64,000 nucleotides of DNA, from positions 35,988,901 to 36,052,900 of the forward strand of contig CM049317.1 of the NCBI GenBank assembly GCA_026874595.1, in the 5' to 3' direction. The DNA is from Sipunculus nudus (taxonomy: Eukaryota > Annelida > Sipuncula > Golfingiida > Sipunculidae). Numbering within the stretch: position 1 is the stretch's first letter; each line of letters begins with the position of its first letter. Position numbers and translations under genes: made by a program. The notes below the pieces were generated by a model. The model saw nothing but the letters and a program-made list of their open reading frames with translations. It was not told the origin of the DNA and did no database searches. Below are positions 23,112 to 34,511 of this stretch, piece after piece.

Positions 23112-23134
23112 CAGCAGGACAGTGCGTCCTGCTG
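23112..23134. other. Perfect 9-bp hairpin
   Basis: CAGCAGGAC and GTCCTGCTG flank a 5-nt loop AGTGC. GC-rich within AT-rich surroundings, so a stable stem. No T-tract or histone-type context identifies its purpose. Confidence 0.5.
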
Positions 23135-24019
23135 CAGAAGACTTATTGCCGGTCCTGTTAGATCTCTGTAGGACCTGCCGTGAAGTATGTTAATTCAGTG
23201 AACGGTAACAAGCAGAAAGCATATGTAACAATGAGTGTCAATAGTTTTATTGTGAATTTATGAATATCAATAAAACAAACCTCTTTTAACATATTCGGAG
23301 ATATTTAGTTGTATGCAAGTCTTCCGTGCACTATTCAGCCTACTCCTGGTTTGTAACTTAAACTGCATTATTTTACCTGTTAATTACACCTATAATATAT
23401 AACCATACTGAATATCCTCTCGAATTTGTAAACATGTTTATATTTCATATGTGGCGGTTGATAGTGACGTGAACTGACTTTTCCAAAAACAAATGTTATT
23501 GTTACTAATATTTTTTACCTTTCTCAATAAAATCAATGAACTTGAATATTATTCAGTGTCTATTGACATATAAATAACGATCAGCGATAAAAATATTAGC
23601 TTATTATAATTCTTATGTGTCACAATTACAGATAAATTTTATTTGACTGCGTAAGTCAAAATTTCGCTCTTATACCCGGGCCAGACTTCATTTAGCGGCA
23701 GAATCATACTCAGAATCAATTCTGAATAGAAACGACCTCAAGCGAGTGGTAACAGACAGGATCCGCTCCGAGAACCCTGGCACTAAATTAACATGATATC
23801 ACGTAATTCTTATCTTATCGGACATTTAACCTTATGATTATGATCACGTCCTAGACTTCGTCATCGCCAGGATCAATATTAAATTATACTTTATTTGCCC
23901 AATTTTACTCAGGGCCATATGGTCTTGGTTGAAAAATTAGTTTCATGGACACCCTGAGCTTTTTCCGAGCAGCGTGACCGATATCCGCACACTCATTCCC
24001 GCCATAATTTTATGAATGA

Positions 24020-24125
24020 AGTCACGTGAGCAGATTCTTACTATAAACATCTGATTGGCTCTCTGGCTAATGGGAGTCGTCACTTAGCCAATCACAGGAA
24101 CGTAGGCGTGGCAAATCACCAGTCA
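24020..24125. promoter_or_regulatory. CCAAT/E-box cluster, possible promoter
   Basis: CACGTG at 24,023-24,028, ATTGG at 24,054-24,058, CCAAT at 24,088-24,092 and a GGCGTGGC box near 24,115 fall within about 100 bp. This mix (NF-Y, E-box, GT-box sites) is typical of metazoan promoters. No gene is recognised on either side, so the call rests on motif density alone. Confidence 0.3.
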
Positions 24126-24761
24126 GTCACCGAGGTCTGTCTGGGTGTCAAAATAGAATCTGACATCGCTGGTTGACAAAAATGTATAACGAAAAGAACT
24201 CTGTTTATACCAAAAGGCGATGAACATTCACATTATATATGAGCAAATGAAAAGGATTTCCTCTCGTTGATGTTTAACCGCTACTTGCCTAATTTTTAGT
24301 GCAATGTGCGCCTATTATTATATCTAATTTCATCAAACCAGCGGGAAAACTCTTCTGGTTTTGCAGTGTTTTGCCCGCGTGGCGAAACTTTGAAAATCTT
24401 GTGAATGGTCTGGGAACCGAATTGTCTAGTCTTGACGCCTCTGGTAATATGCCACCACGATTATTGCCACGCAAATAATTGTCGATGCTAACAACAATTA
24501 GTGTGATTCTCGGCGAATTCGTCTTTTACAGAGATATCGTAACTGCAGTAACATAGTGTATCAAGACTATTTTTATTCTGTGCCCGTCTGCTGATCTAAT
24601 GCAACGAGCAACACGAAAACGCACGTGGGGGTGTTTACGCAGATATTTTTACACATGCTTTATAATAATCTATGAAAATAGGTCTCTGAATCAAACGATA
24701 TCGTTGGAAAAAGGCCAGTGGACCCAGTTGTGCAAAACCAAAAATTTTTCTTAGGCGGACT

Positions 24762-26690
24762 ATAGGACCCTCAGACATCTAGCCGGTCAGGTCTGCAGGA
24801 CCGACGGATTTTGCATACTCTGCATGTTCTTTAATGAATATTTTAACATCACATTCAGGTAAAGCACCCATGTGATATAGTTATTGTGTTTTTGTATCTG
24901 TATTTTAACATATTCAGGTTTTTATAATTGTTATTTATTCCATATGTCGATATCATTTAAAAAAGTAAGATTAGTAAATGTGTGAAATCATTATTCTTGT
25001 ACTGGTACCTAACATTGCTAGAAATGCAAGTAATCAACAGTTTCTTTGGGTAATTTTATTTTATCGTCTTCTTTAAATTGCATGGTTGTTCAAATTAAAA
25101 AAAAACAATGAAACACGAAACCTGTGTTTTTTGGAACGGCTCTGATATTATCAATCTCAGGTTGGTAATAACCCGGACCGGTGGTGCACTTTGTCTTCCT
25201 TAAATCTCCCTTAGAATGCCCACACTATTTTCATTTAAAATAACAAATAATTAATCATATTCAATATGTGACATTAGTGTTATTTTTTAACCAAGTCATT
25301 TATAAAAATATGAGCAGTGGTTACTGCATTTGGTCCTCAGATTAAACAGTCCTCAAACATTTGGGATCCTGGTGGCTTCACCAAAATAGTTTTTGTCTTC
25401 TTAAGGCAAAAAAAAAAAACATAAAAGGTATGGTTCTCAGGCACAGCCTCAATTTTAACCCCCCCCCCCATCAAATATTTTCATTTTGATTTTAAATAGA
25501 AACTTACCAATTTGTGCTCCAGCCGCTTGGACATTTCTTTCACGAAGATAAATCATACAATTTTGATAAAATTTCCTTTGTTATGTAGTGCTTTTACTTG
25601 GGCAGTTGTGTAAATCCCGTCTTTATGTCCGCTACGGTAAAATGGGTGTCGCATAAAATATTGTTTCTTAACAAAAGCCGATACTCATATTTTACTGAGA
25701 AATTCCAGTATTTCATATTGCTCATACCTGGAGTTTATTATATTACAGGAGGAGGGGTCCTGCGAGCCTGACATTAAATTCTGCTATTCGAATACTAAAT
25801 GATTCCCCATTTACGTGATAGATGGCCCTTTTATTCGGAGCTATAAATCACCAAAAATGACCCTAACTGGTATCTTGTCTTAACGGCTCAGTTAGTAGTG
25901 TGTAGGGCTCCTAGTCTAGAGATCGTACATTTGATTCCCGTTTTCAGGCGGCTTCTGATATTCACTGGTAGTTAATATTAGAATAGGTGAAATGAGTGTA
26001 GGGAAATCTGCAGGAAAACATAAGAGGTAAAATTAAAAAAAAAGAAAAGGTAGTTTTATTTAAATCTTCATATTCCATGACGCTGATTGAATCCTGAACA
26101 TGCACCTTTACTTGGATGTATATGCCAGAATGGGTCAGCAAAATTTAATACCAAAGATAATTTAGGTTTCTTATTTGCTTGATTTTTAAGACACAACAAA
26201 GAAATGTAAATATGAAATGTAAATATGATGGATGATATAATATTCCAAAATTCAATAAATATATACAGTGCACAACTATCACCACAATGAATTGGTTATA
26301 TGAAAAAAAAGTAATATATATATATATATGGATCAGTTTAACAAACAGTACAGTACTACATTAATAAATAATATAAAACTTTATAAATAACTTATATAAA
26401 TAGTATATATTAAAGTAACTGTATGTAAAAAGTAGAGATGCACATATTTAATGTATTTTTAAGACAAAACAAAACAAACATATTTTTACTTCAACCTGAC
26501 AAACATAAATATGGATGAGATATACATTTTTATATATATATTAATTGAACAAATGGGTTAGTAAACAATTATAAATAACTTTATACATGTAGAAATGTTT
26601 TAGCATAATTTTTTTTTATAAATTATAAAGAACTATATATTTATATATAATAATTATTATATTATATTATCATGAATTATTATATTATTA
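24762..26690. repeat. Right arm of the 7.9-kb inverted repeat
   Basis: Reverse complement of 18,797-20,731. Part of it (24,830-25,390) also aligns in direct orientation with 39,241-39,760, and 25,400-25,590 with the MITE-like element at 4,190. The arms are therefore built from mobile-element sequence. A short direct duplication follows at the outer end (26,590-26,700 against 26,700-26,800). Confidence 0.92.
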
Positions 26691-27422
26691 TAACTTTATA
26701 CATACATTAAAGACATGTTTGTGTAATTTTTACAAATTGTAAAGAACTTTATATGTTATATTTTATGAATATTATATTATCATAAATTATTATATTAAGG
26801 TGTAATTGTTTATAAATAACATCGTATAACTTATTATTCATAGAAGTTCCGGCTTCCGTTCGGGGACTCCGACTTTTACTCCCGGCCGGAACCTCCGGGT
26901 TTTAGCCAGTACTACTGTGACACTTCGTAAAAGATAAGGCAATATATATGTACCGTGCCAAATAATTAATAAGAGAAAGGGTCAAAATACAAATAATCTT
27001 ACCTGCTAATTATGACACAATGTATAATGCTGTAAATTCTGAAGATCTTCGACTTCGTGCAACATGCAGCAAGCAGCAGCCTCGATCGTTGTCATCAGGT
27101 CATGACCTTTGAGTAGAGTTGGTCAATAATTTGTGTTTTGCGCTCTCAGATAAAATATATATCGCTAAATTCAAAATATTCTAAAAACCTCAGTATTTTC
27201 ATATCTTTAATGTTGGTTAGATTTTTCCAATTATAATATTTTATTATCCTACAAACATTTAAACAGGAATTAACTGTTACAAAATGGGAAACTAAACTAT
27301 AGACAGGTCTCTATAACCGTAGTTCCAAAAGTTAGAAAATTTCCAATTTCGGTTTGAAAAGTTCCAATTTCGGTTTTAAAAGTTCCAAAAGTTCCCGAGA
27401 CCGACGTGTTGAGGGTGGCGCC
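26691..27422. other. Spacer between the inverted repeat and the tRNA array
   Basis: Mostly non-coding AT-rich sequence. It includes a GC-rich patch near 26,846-26,900 (CCGGCCGGAACCTCCGGG) and a short run of GTTCCAAAAG/TTCCAATTTCGG repeats at about 27,322-27,400. No gene seen. Confidence 0.5.
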
Positions 27423-27817
27423 AGCCGGGCTGTGCGAATCTAATATAACGCTCATCCAGGAATGTTTCGCGTTAATTAGATACGGGTTACACCTTTGCTA
27501 AATCTTCAAAAACAAAGATATGGAAAATATTCCGTTTAAAGTTAGAAAAGGACCCTACCACTACGTCCTCCAATTAGAGACTGTTTGACATTTTTCTATA
27601 TTCTTTGCAAGATGCAACTACAACTAATATTACTTTCTAAAGAGACATCTTATGTTATATTTTGGATACGTGGAATAGTTTACCATTACCACATCGAAAT
27701 GTAAGAATAGTATTGTAAACAAGATGGAATTACACATAATGTACCAACCCTCCTTCAAAATTAGTACTGAGCGTGCTGAAAGGTATTAATATATGTATTT
27801 TACTGTTTTAGTCATAC
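27423..27817 (-). repeat. Inverted half-unit at the array edge
   Basis: Starts with AGCCGGGC, the complement of the first 8 nt of the tRNA-Lys gene, and continues as the reverse complement of the tRNA 5' flank module (compare 28,063-28,533), with an ~80-bp internal deletion near 27,660. At about 27,820 the orientation flips to that of the main array. The two arms are separated by about 245 bp. Confidence 0.85.
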
Positions 27818-28525
27818 AGAGACTACAGTCTCTGATTGGAAGACATAATGGTGGGAGACCTTTTCTAACTTTCAAAAAAATTTTCCATCGCAGTAAACAG
27901 AGGAGTTTCAGCAAATGAGTAACCAGTATACCTAATTTACGGGAAATATATCTTCCCCATCGGTGTATAAAACATTCCTGGATGAGCGTTATATTAGACC
28001 GGTGGTTCGCACAGCACGGCTAACTCAGTCGATAGAGTATGAGACACTTATAGTCTCAGGCAGAAAGTATGACTAAAACAGTAAAATAAATATATTAAAA
28101 CCTCTCAGCACGCTCAGTACTAATTTTGAAGGAGAGTTGGTACATTATGTGTAATTCCATCTTGTTTACAATATTATTCTTAGATTTCAATGTGGTAATG
28201 GTAAACTATTCCAGCAATCCAAAATATATCTAAATCCCTTCCACGGGCATCTGACAGCTACGAATAAATGAGAGATAGACACCTTTCCGCTTTATATATG
28301 ATGACTCTGTAGAAAGTAATATTAGTCGTAGTTGCATCTGGCAAAGAATTTAGAAAAATGTGATAGAGTCTCTTTTTGGAGGACATAATGGTGGGGACCT
28401 TTTCTTAATTTAATCGGAATATTTTCCATATCTGTTTTTGTGAAGATTTAACAAAAGTGTAACCAGTATCTAATTAATGCAGAGAATTCCTGGATGAGCC
28501 GTATATTAGATCTACGGTTAGCACA

Positions 28526-28598
28526 GCCCGGCTAGCTCATTCGGTAGAGCATGAGACTCTTAATCTCAGGGTCGTGGGTTCGAGCCCCAAGTTGGGCT
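28526..28598 (+). tRNA. tRNA-Lys (CUU), diverged
   Basis: 73 nt, anticodon CTT. Differences from the array consensus: D loop CTCATTCGG, T-stem CCAAG instead of CCACG, and final base T. The T-stem mismatch makes function doubtful. Confidence 0.65.
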
Positions 28599-29975
28599 TT
28601 GTGATTTTCTTTCAATTTTATTCCCTCTGGTTCTTCCTTTGAAACTGTCACTACCAACAAAAAGAAGTTCTCTCACCTAAACGTTTTACAAGTAAACGCG
28701 TTAATGGTTCTCGACAAAAGATGTTTTTAGGCATTTTTTTGGGCCAGCACAGCTGAGGGGCAAAACGCTTGGCTCTCTCCTCTGGCGAACCGGGATCGAT
28801 CTCAGGCCTGGCTATGAGATTGGGTTGTAGTTGCCAGTCGAAGGCCGGTGGTTTTCTCCAGGTACTCCGGTTTCCAGACTCCAGACTACCGAAGGCCATC
28901 ACCGGAGCCATGGAGAGTGCTTCGATTAGTTATAATAACTATTTGTACAATCCATGTAAAATAAATAAGTTACAATCAGAACTTGTCTTTCTCAGATCGG
29001 ATTGTACTGAAAACACCTCCGCATGCTGAGTACTAATTTTGCAGGAGAGGTGGCACATTACGAGTCATTTCATAATTTTTCTAAAATATTATTCTTCAAT
29101 TTCAATCCGGTACTGATAAACCATTCCTGCAATCCATAACATATCTTTTCACCGAGCTTTTGACAGCTACTTTAAAATAAGAGATAAATACCGACACCTT
29201 TGAAATAGGATGGCTCTGTGGAATGTGATATAACATGCTGTTTCATCTCGCAAATGATACATAAATATAACATGCAGTCTCTGATTGGAAGACATAATGG
29301 TGGGAGACCTTTTCTAACTTTCAAAAAAATTTTCCATCGCAGTAAACAGAGGAGTTTTAGCAAATGAGTAACCAGTATACCTAATTTACGGGAAATATAT
29401 CTTCCCCATCGGTGTATAAAACATTCCTGGATGAGCGTTATATTAGACTGGTGGTTCGCACAGCACGGCTAACTCAGTCGATAGAGTATGAGACACTTAT
29501 AGTCTCAGGCAGAAAGTATGACTAAAACAGTAAAATAAATATATTAATACCTCTCAGCACGCTCAGTACTGATTTTGAAGGAGAGTTGGTGCATTATGTG
29601 TAATTCCATCTTGTTTACTATATTATTCTTACATTTCAATGTGATAATGGTAAACTATTCCAGCAATCCACAATATATCTGAATCTCTTCCACGGGCATC
29701 TGACAGCTACGAAAAAAATGAGAGATAGACACCTTTATGCTTTAAAGAAGATGACTCTGTAGAAAGATATTTGAGTCGTAGTTGCATCTGGCAAAGAATT
29801 TAGAAAAATGTGATAGGGTCTCTGTTTGGAGGACATAATGGTGGGGACCTTTTCTTAAGTTAATCGGAATATTTTCCATATCTGTTTTTGTGAAGATTTA
29901 ACAAAAGTGTAACCAGTATTTAATTAATGCGAATCATTCATGGGTGAGCCTTGTATTAGAACTACGGTTCGCACA

Positions 29976-30048
29976 GCCCGGCTAGCTCAGTCGGTAGAGC
30001 ATGAGACTCTTAATCTCAGGGTCGTGGGTTCGAGCCCCACGTTGGGCG
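29976..30048 (+). tRNA. tRNA-Lys (CUU)
   Basis: Matches the array consensus: acceptor GCCCGGC/GTTGGGC, A box TAGCTCAGTCGG, anticodon CTT, B box GGTTCGAGCCC, discriminator G. A terminator ATTTTC follows 6 nt after the gene. Confidence 0.93.
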
Positions 30049-31425
30049 TTGTGATTTTCTTTCAATTTTTTTCTCTCTGGTTCTTCCTTTGAAACTGTCA
30101 CTACCAACAAAAGGAAGTTCTCTCACCTAAACGTTTTACAAGTAAACGCGTTAATGGTTCTCGACAAAAGCTGTTTTTAGGCATTTTTTTTGGGCCAGGG
30201 CAGCTGAGGGGTAAAACGCTTGGCTCTCTCCTCTGGCGAACCGGGATCGATCTCAGGTCTGGCCATGACAGTGGGTTGTAGTTGCCCGTCGAAGGCCGGT
30301 GGTTTTCTCCAGGTACTCCGGTTTCCAGACTCCAGAAGACCGAACGCTATCACCGGAGCCATGGAGAGTGCTTCGATTAGTAATAATAACTATTTGTACA
30401 ATCCATGTAAAATAAATAAGTTACAGTCAGAACTTGTCTTTCTCAGAACGGATTGTACTGAAAATACCTCCGCATGATCAGTACTAATTTTGCAGGAGTG
30501 GTGGCACATTACGAGTCATTTCATAATTTTTCTAAAATATCATTCTTCAATTTCAATGCGGCACTGATAAACTATTCCAGCAACCCATAACATATCTTTT
30601 CACCGAGCTTTTGACAGCTACTTTAAAATAAGATATAAATACCGATACCTTTAAAATAGGATGGTTCTGTGGAATGTGATATAACATGCTGTTTCATCTC
30701 GCAAATGATACATAAATATAACATGCAGTGTCTGATTGGAAGACATAGTGGTGGGAGACCTTTTCTAACTTTCAAAAAAATTTTCCTTCGCAGTAAACAG
30801 AGGAGTTTTAGCAAATGAGTAACCAGTATACCTAATTTACGGGAAATATATGTTCCCCATCGGTGTATAAAACATTCCTGGATGAACGTTATATTAGACC
30901 TGTGGTTCGCACAGCACGGCTAACTCAGTCGATAGAGTATGAGACAATTATAGTCTCAGGCAGAAAGTATGACTAAAACAGTAAAATAAATATATTAATA
31001 CCTCTCAGCACGCTCAGTACTGATTTTGAAGGAGAGTTGGTGCATTATGTGTAATTCCATCTTGTTAACTATATTATTCTTACATTTCAATGTGATAATG
31101 GTAAACTATTCCAGCAATCCACAATATATCTGAATCCCTTCCACGGGCATCTGACAGCTACGAAAAAATGAGAGATAGACACCTTTATGCTTTAAAGAAG
31201 ATGACTCTGTAGAAAGATATTTGAGTCGTAGTTGCATCTGACAAAGAATTTAGAAAAATGTGATAGAGTCTCTGTTTGGAGGACATAATGGTGGGGACCT
31301 TTTCTTAAGTTAATCGGAATATTTTCCATATCTGTTTTTGTGAAGATTTAACAAAAGTGTAACCAGTATCTAATTAATGCAAAGAATTCCTGGATGAGCC
31401 CTATATAAGATCTATGGTTCGCACA

Positions 31426-31439
31426 GCCCGGCTAGCTCA
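31426..31439 (+). pseudogene. tRNA-Lys 5' stub, disrupted by an insertion
   Basis: Only GCCCGGCTAGCTCA remains before unrelated sequence. The rest of a tRNA-Lys resumes at 33,479 with TAGCTCA repeated. Confidence 0.9.
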
Positions 31440-32862
31440 AACTTGGAACATGAACTTGGAACCCTAAACTTGGAACCTCAAACTTGGAACCTGTGTGACC
31501 AACACGGTGTGTCCATGCCATTAACTCCGTGAGTTCTGAATGAATTTCGATGAAATTTAGTGGAATGATTTAATATTGGTCACTGATAAAAAATATAGTT
31601 CTGGGATGGATCCGTAAAATTAAAACGGGGATCTCGATCCGGAACAAGAAAATATTATTAAAAAAGTTTGTGGATGCATTTTCAGCCAAATGTTGCATCC
31701 AAAAACTTCCATCTTGTGCATATATCTGACCTACTAATAGATGAAGAAATCAAATGAATTTGGGGTCACAAGGTGCAAGGTCAAGGCCACAGGGGCCAAC
31801 TGTCCAAAATCAGTATATTGATGATACCTCCAGTTTTGATTGACATGTTGGTTCCACGCTTAATTATGTATCACTAACCAATAAATAAAGACCCCTTTTG
31901 ATTTTTGAGTCATGACGTCGAAGGTCAAGGTCACACGGCTCACTTATTTGAAAAGGATGTGGATGCATTTTAAGGCAAACGATTCATTACAAGCCTTCTA
32001 TCCTTCAGATATTGTTAACCTACCAATAGCGGAAGAAACTGAGGGAATTTGGGGTCACAAGTTCAAAGGTAAAGGTCACTGGGGCAATCTGTCAAAAAAC
32101 TAGTATACTGATGATATCTCCGGTTTGAAGTGACAGGTCTATTAGCCAATCAGCGAACCTGATTGCCGAACTGAAAACGAGGCAATGTAAAAACACGTGG
32201 AGTTAGGACATGACATTCCTGATACGTGTGTTAACTTTCTACTTGATGGACATGTCATCATAAATATGTTTTAATACGGTCGTACAATTTGCTTTAACTT
32301 GTATAAAAATTAATCCAGTTATCTTTCAAAGAAACAGAAATATGTTGACTTCCTTCTATTCGTAATAAAATCACAAGACAAGGAGAAACGCAGGGATAGG
32401 ACACGGCTGGTTCGATTTGGCCCTGCCATATAGGACTATTGAGTGTATAATAACACATGTATATATGAGAGTTTCAGTAAATCAAAAGACGCAACCTGTA
32501 TGATCCAATACACCATCTATTGGTAAACACTGCCCCGTTACCAGTGCTATAAAGTGTTACATTTACCCCACACCAGCGCCTCCCCCTTGAAAGTTGACGG
32601 GTTTAAACAAAATGTAACAATCTTGGCCTGTCGAGTGGGCGCGTCTCCTAATCAAAGTATATTCATGTGTTCATGTGCATGCAACGATATGCTCTCTCCT
32701 GTCAACGCAAACATCGGAGTATAATCTTATTCTTGTTCATTATAGTCCTTTATTGTATATATTGATCATTTCAAATCCACCAAATATAATAAATAATTTG
32801 TGTGTACTTGGACATAAATTCAATGACCTAAATAAATCCCATGAAGCAACTTTAGGACGGAC

Positions 32863-32915
<53 letters not shown>

Positions 32916-33478
32916 CTGAATAATATATACAAAAATAACCTAAAATTAAACATTTTTCAAAATTTCCATCAAATTGATTACTTTTCTAATTGTAAGTTAA
33001 TTAAAACTAAAAATTACTAACCAAAAATTAAAAAAAAAAATCCCAAAAGGCAACTTTGGCACTGAAAATATATAACAGTAGGCCTATAGTTCTGAACAAT
33101 ATATACAAAATTAACTTAAAAATAAACATTGTACAAAATTTACCTAAAAATAAACATTTTACAAAATTTCTTTCCAATTTACTAAGCGTTTACATTTCAA
33201 ATAAAATAAAACTAATAAAATACTAACTAACAAAATAAAATTTTGCAATTTTTTCATTAAATTTAATAAGATTTTACTTAATTATTATAATAAAAATAAA
33301 TAAATAATGCCAGAAGGGCCAGGCTAATCTAAAACCTCAAGTTTAAGTAATTTTCAATTAAAAAAATATTTTAAATTACTTGAATTCGATTCAAATTTAC
33401 GAGTTTATTTCCCCCTTTTTTACCCCCTTTTCTTTTCCCCTTTTTGCCCCCTGGACCGAGTACTTTATGCCCCTGCCT
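31440..33478. mobile_element. 2,039-bp insertion within a tRNA-Lys A box
   Basis: The tRNA is split, with TAGCTCA present on both sides (31,433-31,439 and 33,479-33,485), like a 7-bp target-site duplication. The insert begins with four ACTTGGAAC repeats, then two diverged direct copies of a ~290-bp block (landmark TTTGGGGTCACAAG at about 31,758 and 32,048). An AT-rich stretch with a TA run follows, and the insert ends C- and T-rich. No transposase or RT is recognisable, so it is non-autonomous or composite. Confidence 0.7.
32869..32912. repeat. TA microsatellite
   Basis: TA run of about 44 bp within the insertion. It generates a spurious Ile-Tyr repeat frame. Confidence 0.95.
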
Positions 33479-33547
33479 TAGCTCAGTCGGTAGAGCATGA
33501 GACTCTTAATCTCAGGGTCGTGGGTTCAAGCCCCACGTTGGGCGTTG
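33479..33547 (+). pseudogene. tRNA-Lys lacking its acceptor 5' strand (3' part of split gene)
   Basis: From TAGCTCAG to GGGCG it matches consensus tRNA-Lys(CUU) except for a TTCAAGC loop (G57 to A). The seven bases before it (CCTGCCT) do not pair with the 3' acceptor strand. This is the continuation of the stub at 31,426. Confidence 0.85.
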
Positions 33548-34438
33548 TGATTTTCTTTCAATTTTATTCTCTCTGGTTCTTCCTTTGAAACTGTCACTAC
33601 CAACAAAAGGAAGTTCTCTCACCTAAACGTTTTACAAGTAAACGCGTTAATGGTTCGCGACAAAAGATGTTTTTAGGCAATTTTTTGGGCCAGCACAGCT
33701 GAGGGGCAAACCACTTGTCTCTCTCCTCTGGCGAACCGGGATCGATCTCAGGCCTGGCTATGAGAGTGGGTTTTAGTTGCCAGTCGAAGGCCGGTGGTTT
33801 TCTCCAGGAATTCCGGTTTCCAGACTCCAGACTACCGAACGCCATCACCGGAGCCATGGACAGTGCTTCCATTAGTTATAATAACTATTTGTACAATCCA
33901 TGTAAAATAAATAAGTTACAATCAGAACTTGTCTTTCTCAGATCGGATTGTACTGAAAACACCTCCGCATGCTGAGTACTAATTTTGCAGGAGAGATGGC
34001 ACATTACGAGTCATTTCATAATTTTTCTAAAATATTATTCTTCAATTTCAATCCGGTACTGATAAACCATTTCAGCAATTAATAACATATCTTTTCACCG
34101 AGCTTTTGACAGCTACTTTAAAATAAGAGATAAATACCGATACCTTTGAAATAGGATGGCTCTCTGACAGCTACGTATAAATGAGAGATAGACACCTTTC
34201 CACTTTAAATAATATGACTCTGTAGAAAGTAATATTAGTCGTAGTTGCATCTGGCAAAGAATTTAGAAAAATGTGATAGAGTCTCTGTTTGGAGGACATA
34301 ATGGTGGGGACCTTTTCTTAATTTAATCGGAATATTTTCCATATCTGTTTTTGTGAAGATTTAACAAAAGTGTAACCAGTATTTAAATAATGCAAAGAAT
34401 TCCTGCATGAGCCCTATATCAGATCTACGGTTCGCACA

Positions 34439-34511
34439 GCCCGGCTAGCTCAGTCGGTAGAGCATGAGACTCTTAATCTCAGGGTCGTGGGTTCGAGCCC
34501 CACGTTGGGCG
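34439..34511 (+). tRNA. tRNA-Lys (CUU)
   Basis: Consensus cloverleaf with all arms intact, anticodon CTT. Followed by GTTGTAATTTTTTTT, a strong polymerase III terminator (T8). Confidence 0.93.

Larger units (their letters stand above)
20732..24761. other. Centre of the inverted repeat
   Basis: About 4 kb of unique, mostly AT-rich DNA without a recognisable gene. A G-tract lies at about 22,063-22,079. It contains a fragment of the GGACCCC element family (22,858-23,080), a strong hairpin (23,112-23,134) and a CCAAT/E-box-rich patch (24,020-24,125). The minus frame 24,289-24,474 (61 codons) is next to that patch but has no recognisable family. Confidence 0.6.
27820..31439 (+). repeat. tRNA-Lys array, block 1
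   Basis: tRNA starts at 28,526, 29,976 and 31,426 give a period of exactly 1,450 bp. Unit order relative to the tRNA start: tRNA 1-73, T-rich terminator and 3' flank to about 210, SINE about 215-388, flank module Y to about 937, half-tRNA about 938-984, then flank module X to the next tRNA. X and Y resemble each other throughout, so the unit looks like an old dimer. The block ends inside a tRNA at 31,439. Confidence 0.95.

Noticed and set aside
24289-24474. 61-residue minus frame near the CCAAT cluster as a first exon
   Set aside because: No family resemblance, no clear splice donor and no conserved continuation; kept only as a remark.
32675-32923. 82-residue frame with an Ile-Tyr tail
   Set aside because: The tail is a TA microsatellite and the rest lies in an AT-rich insertion without motifs.
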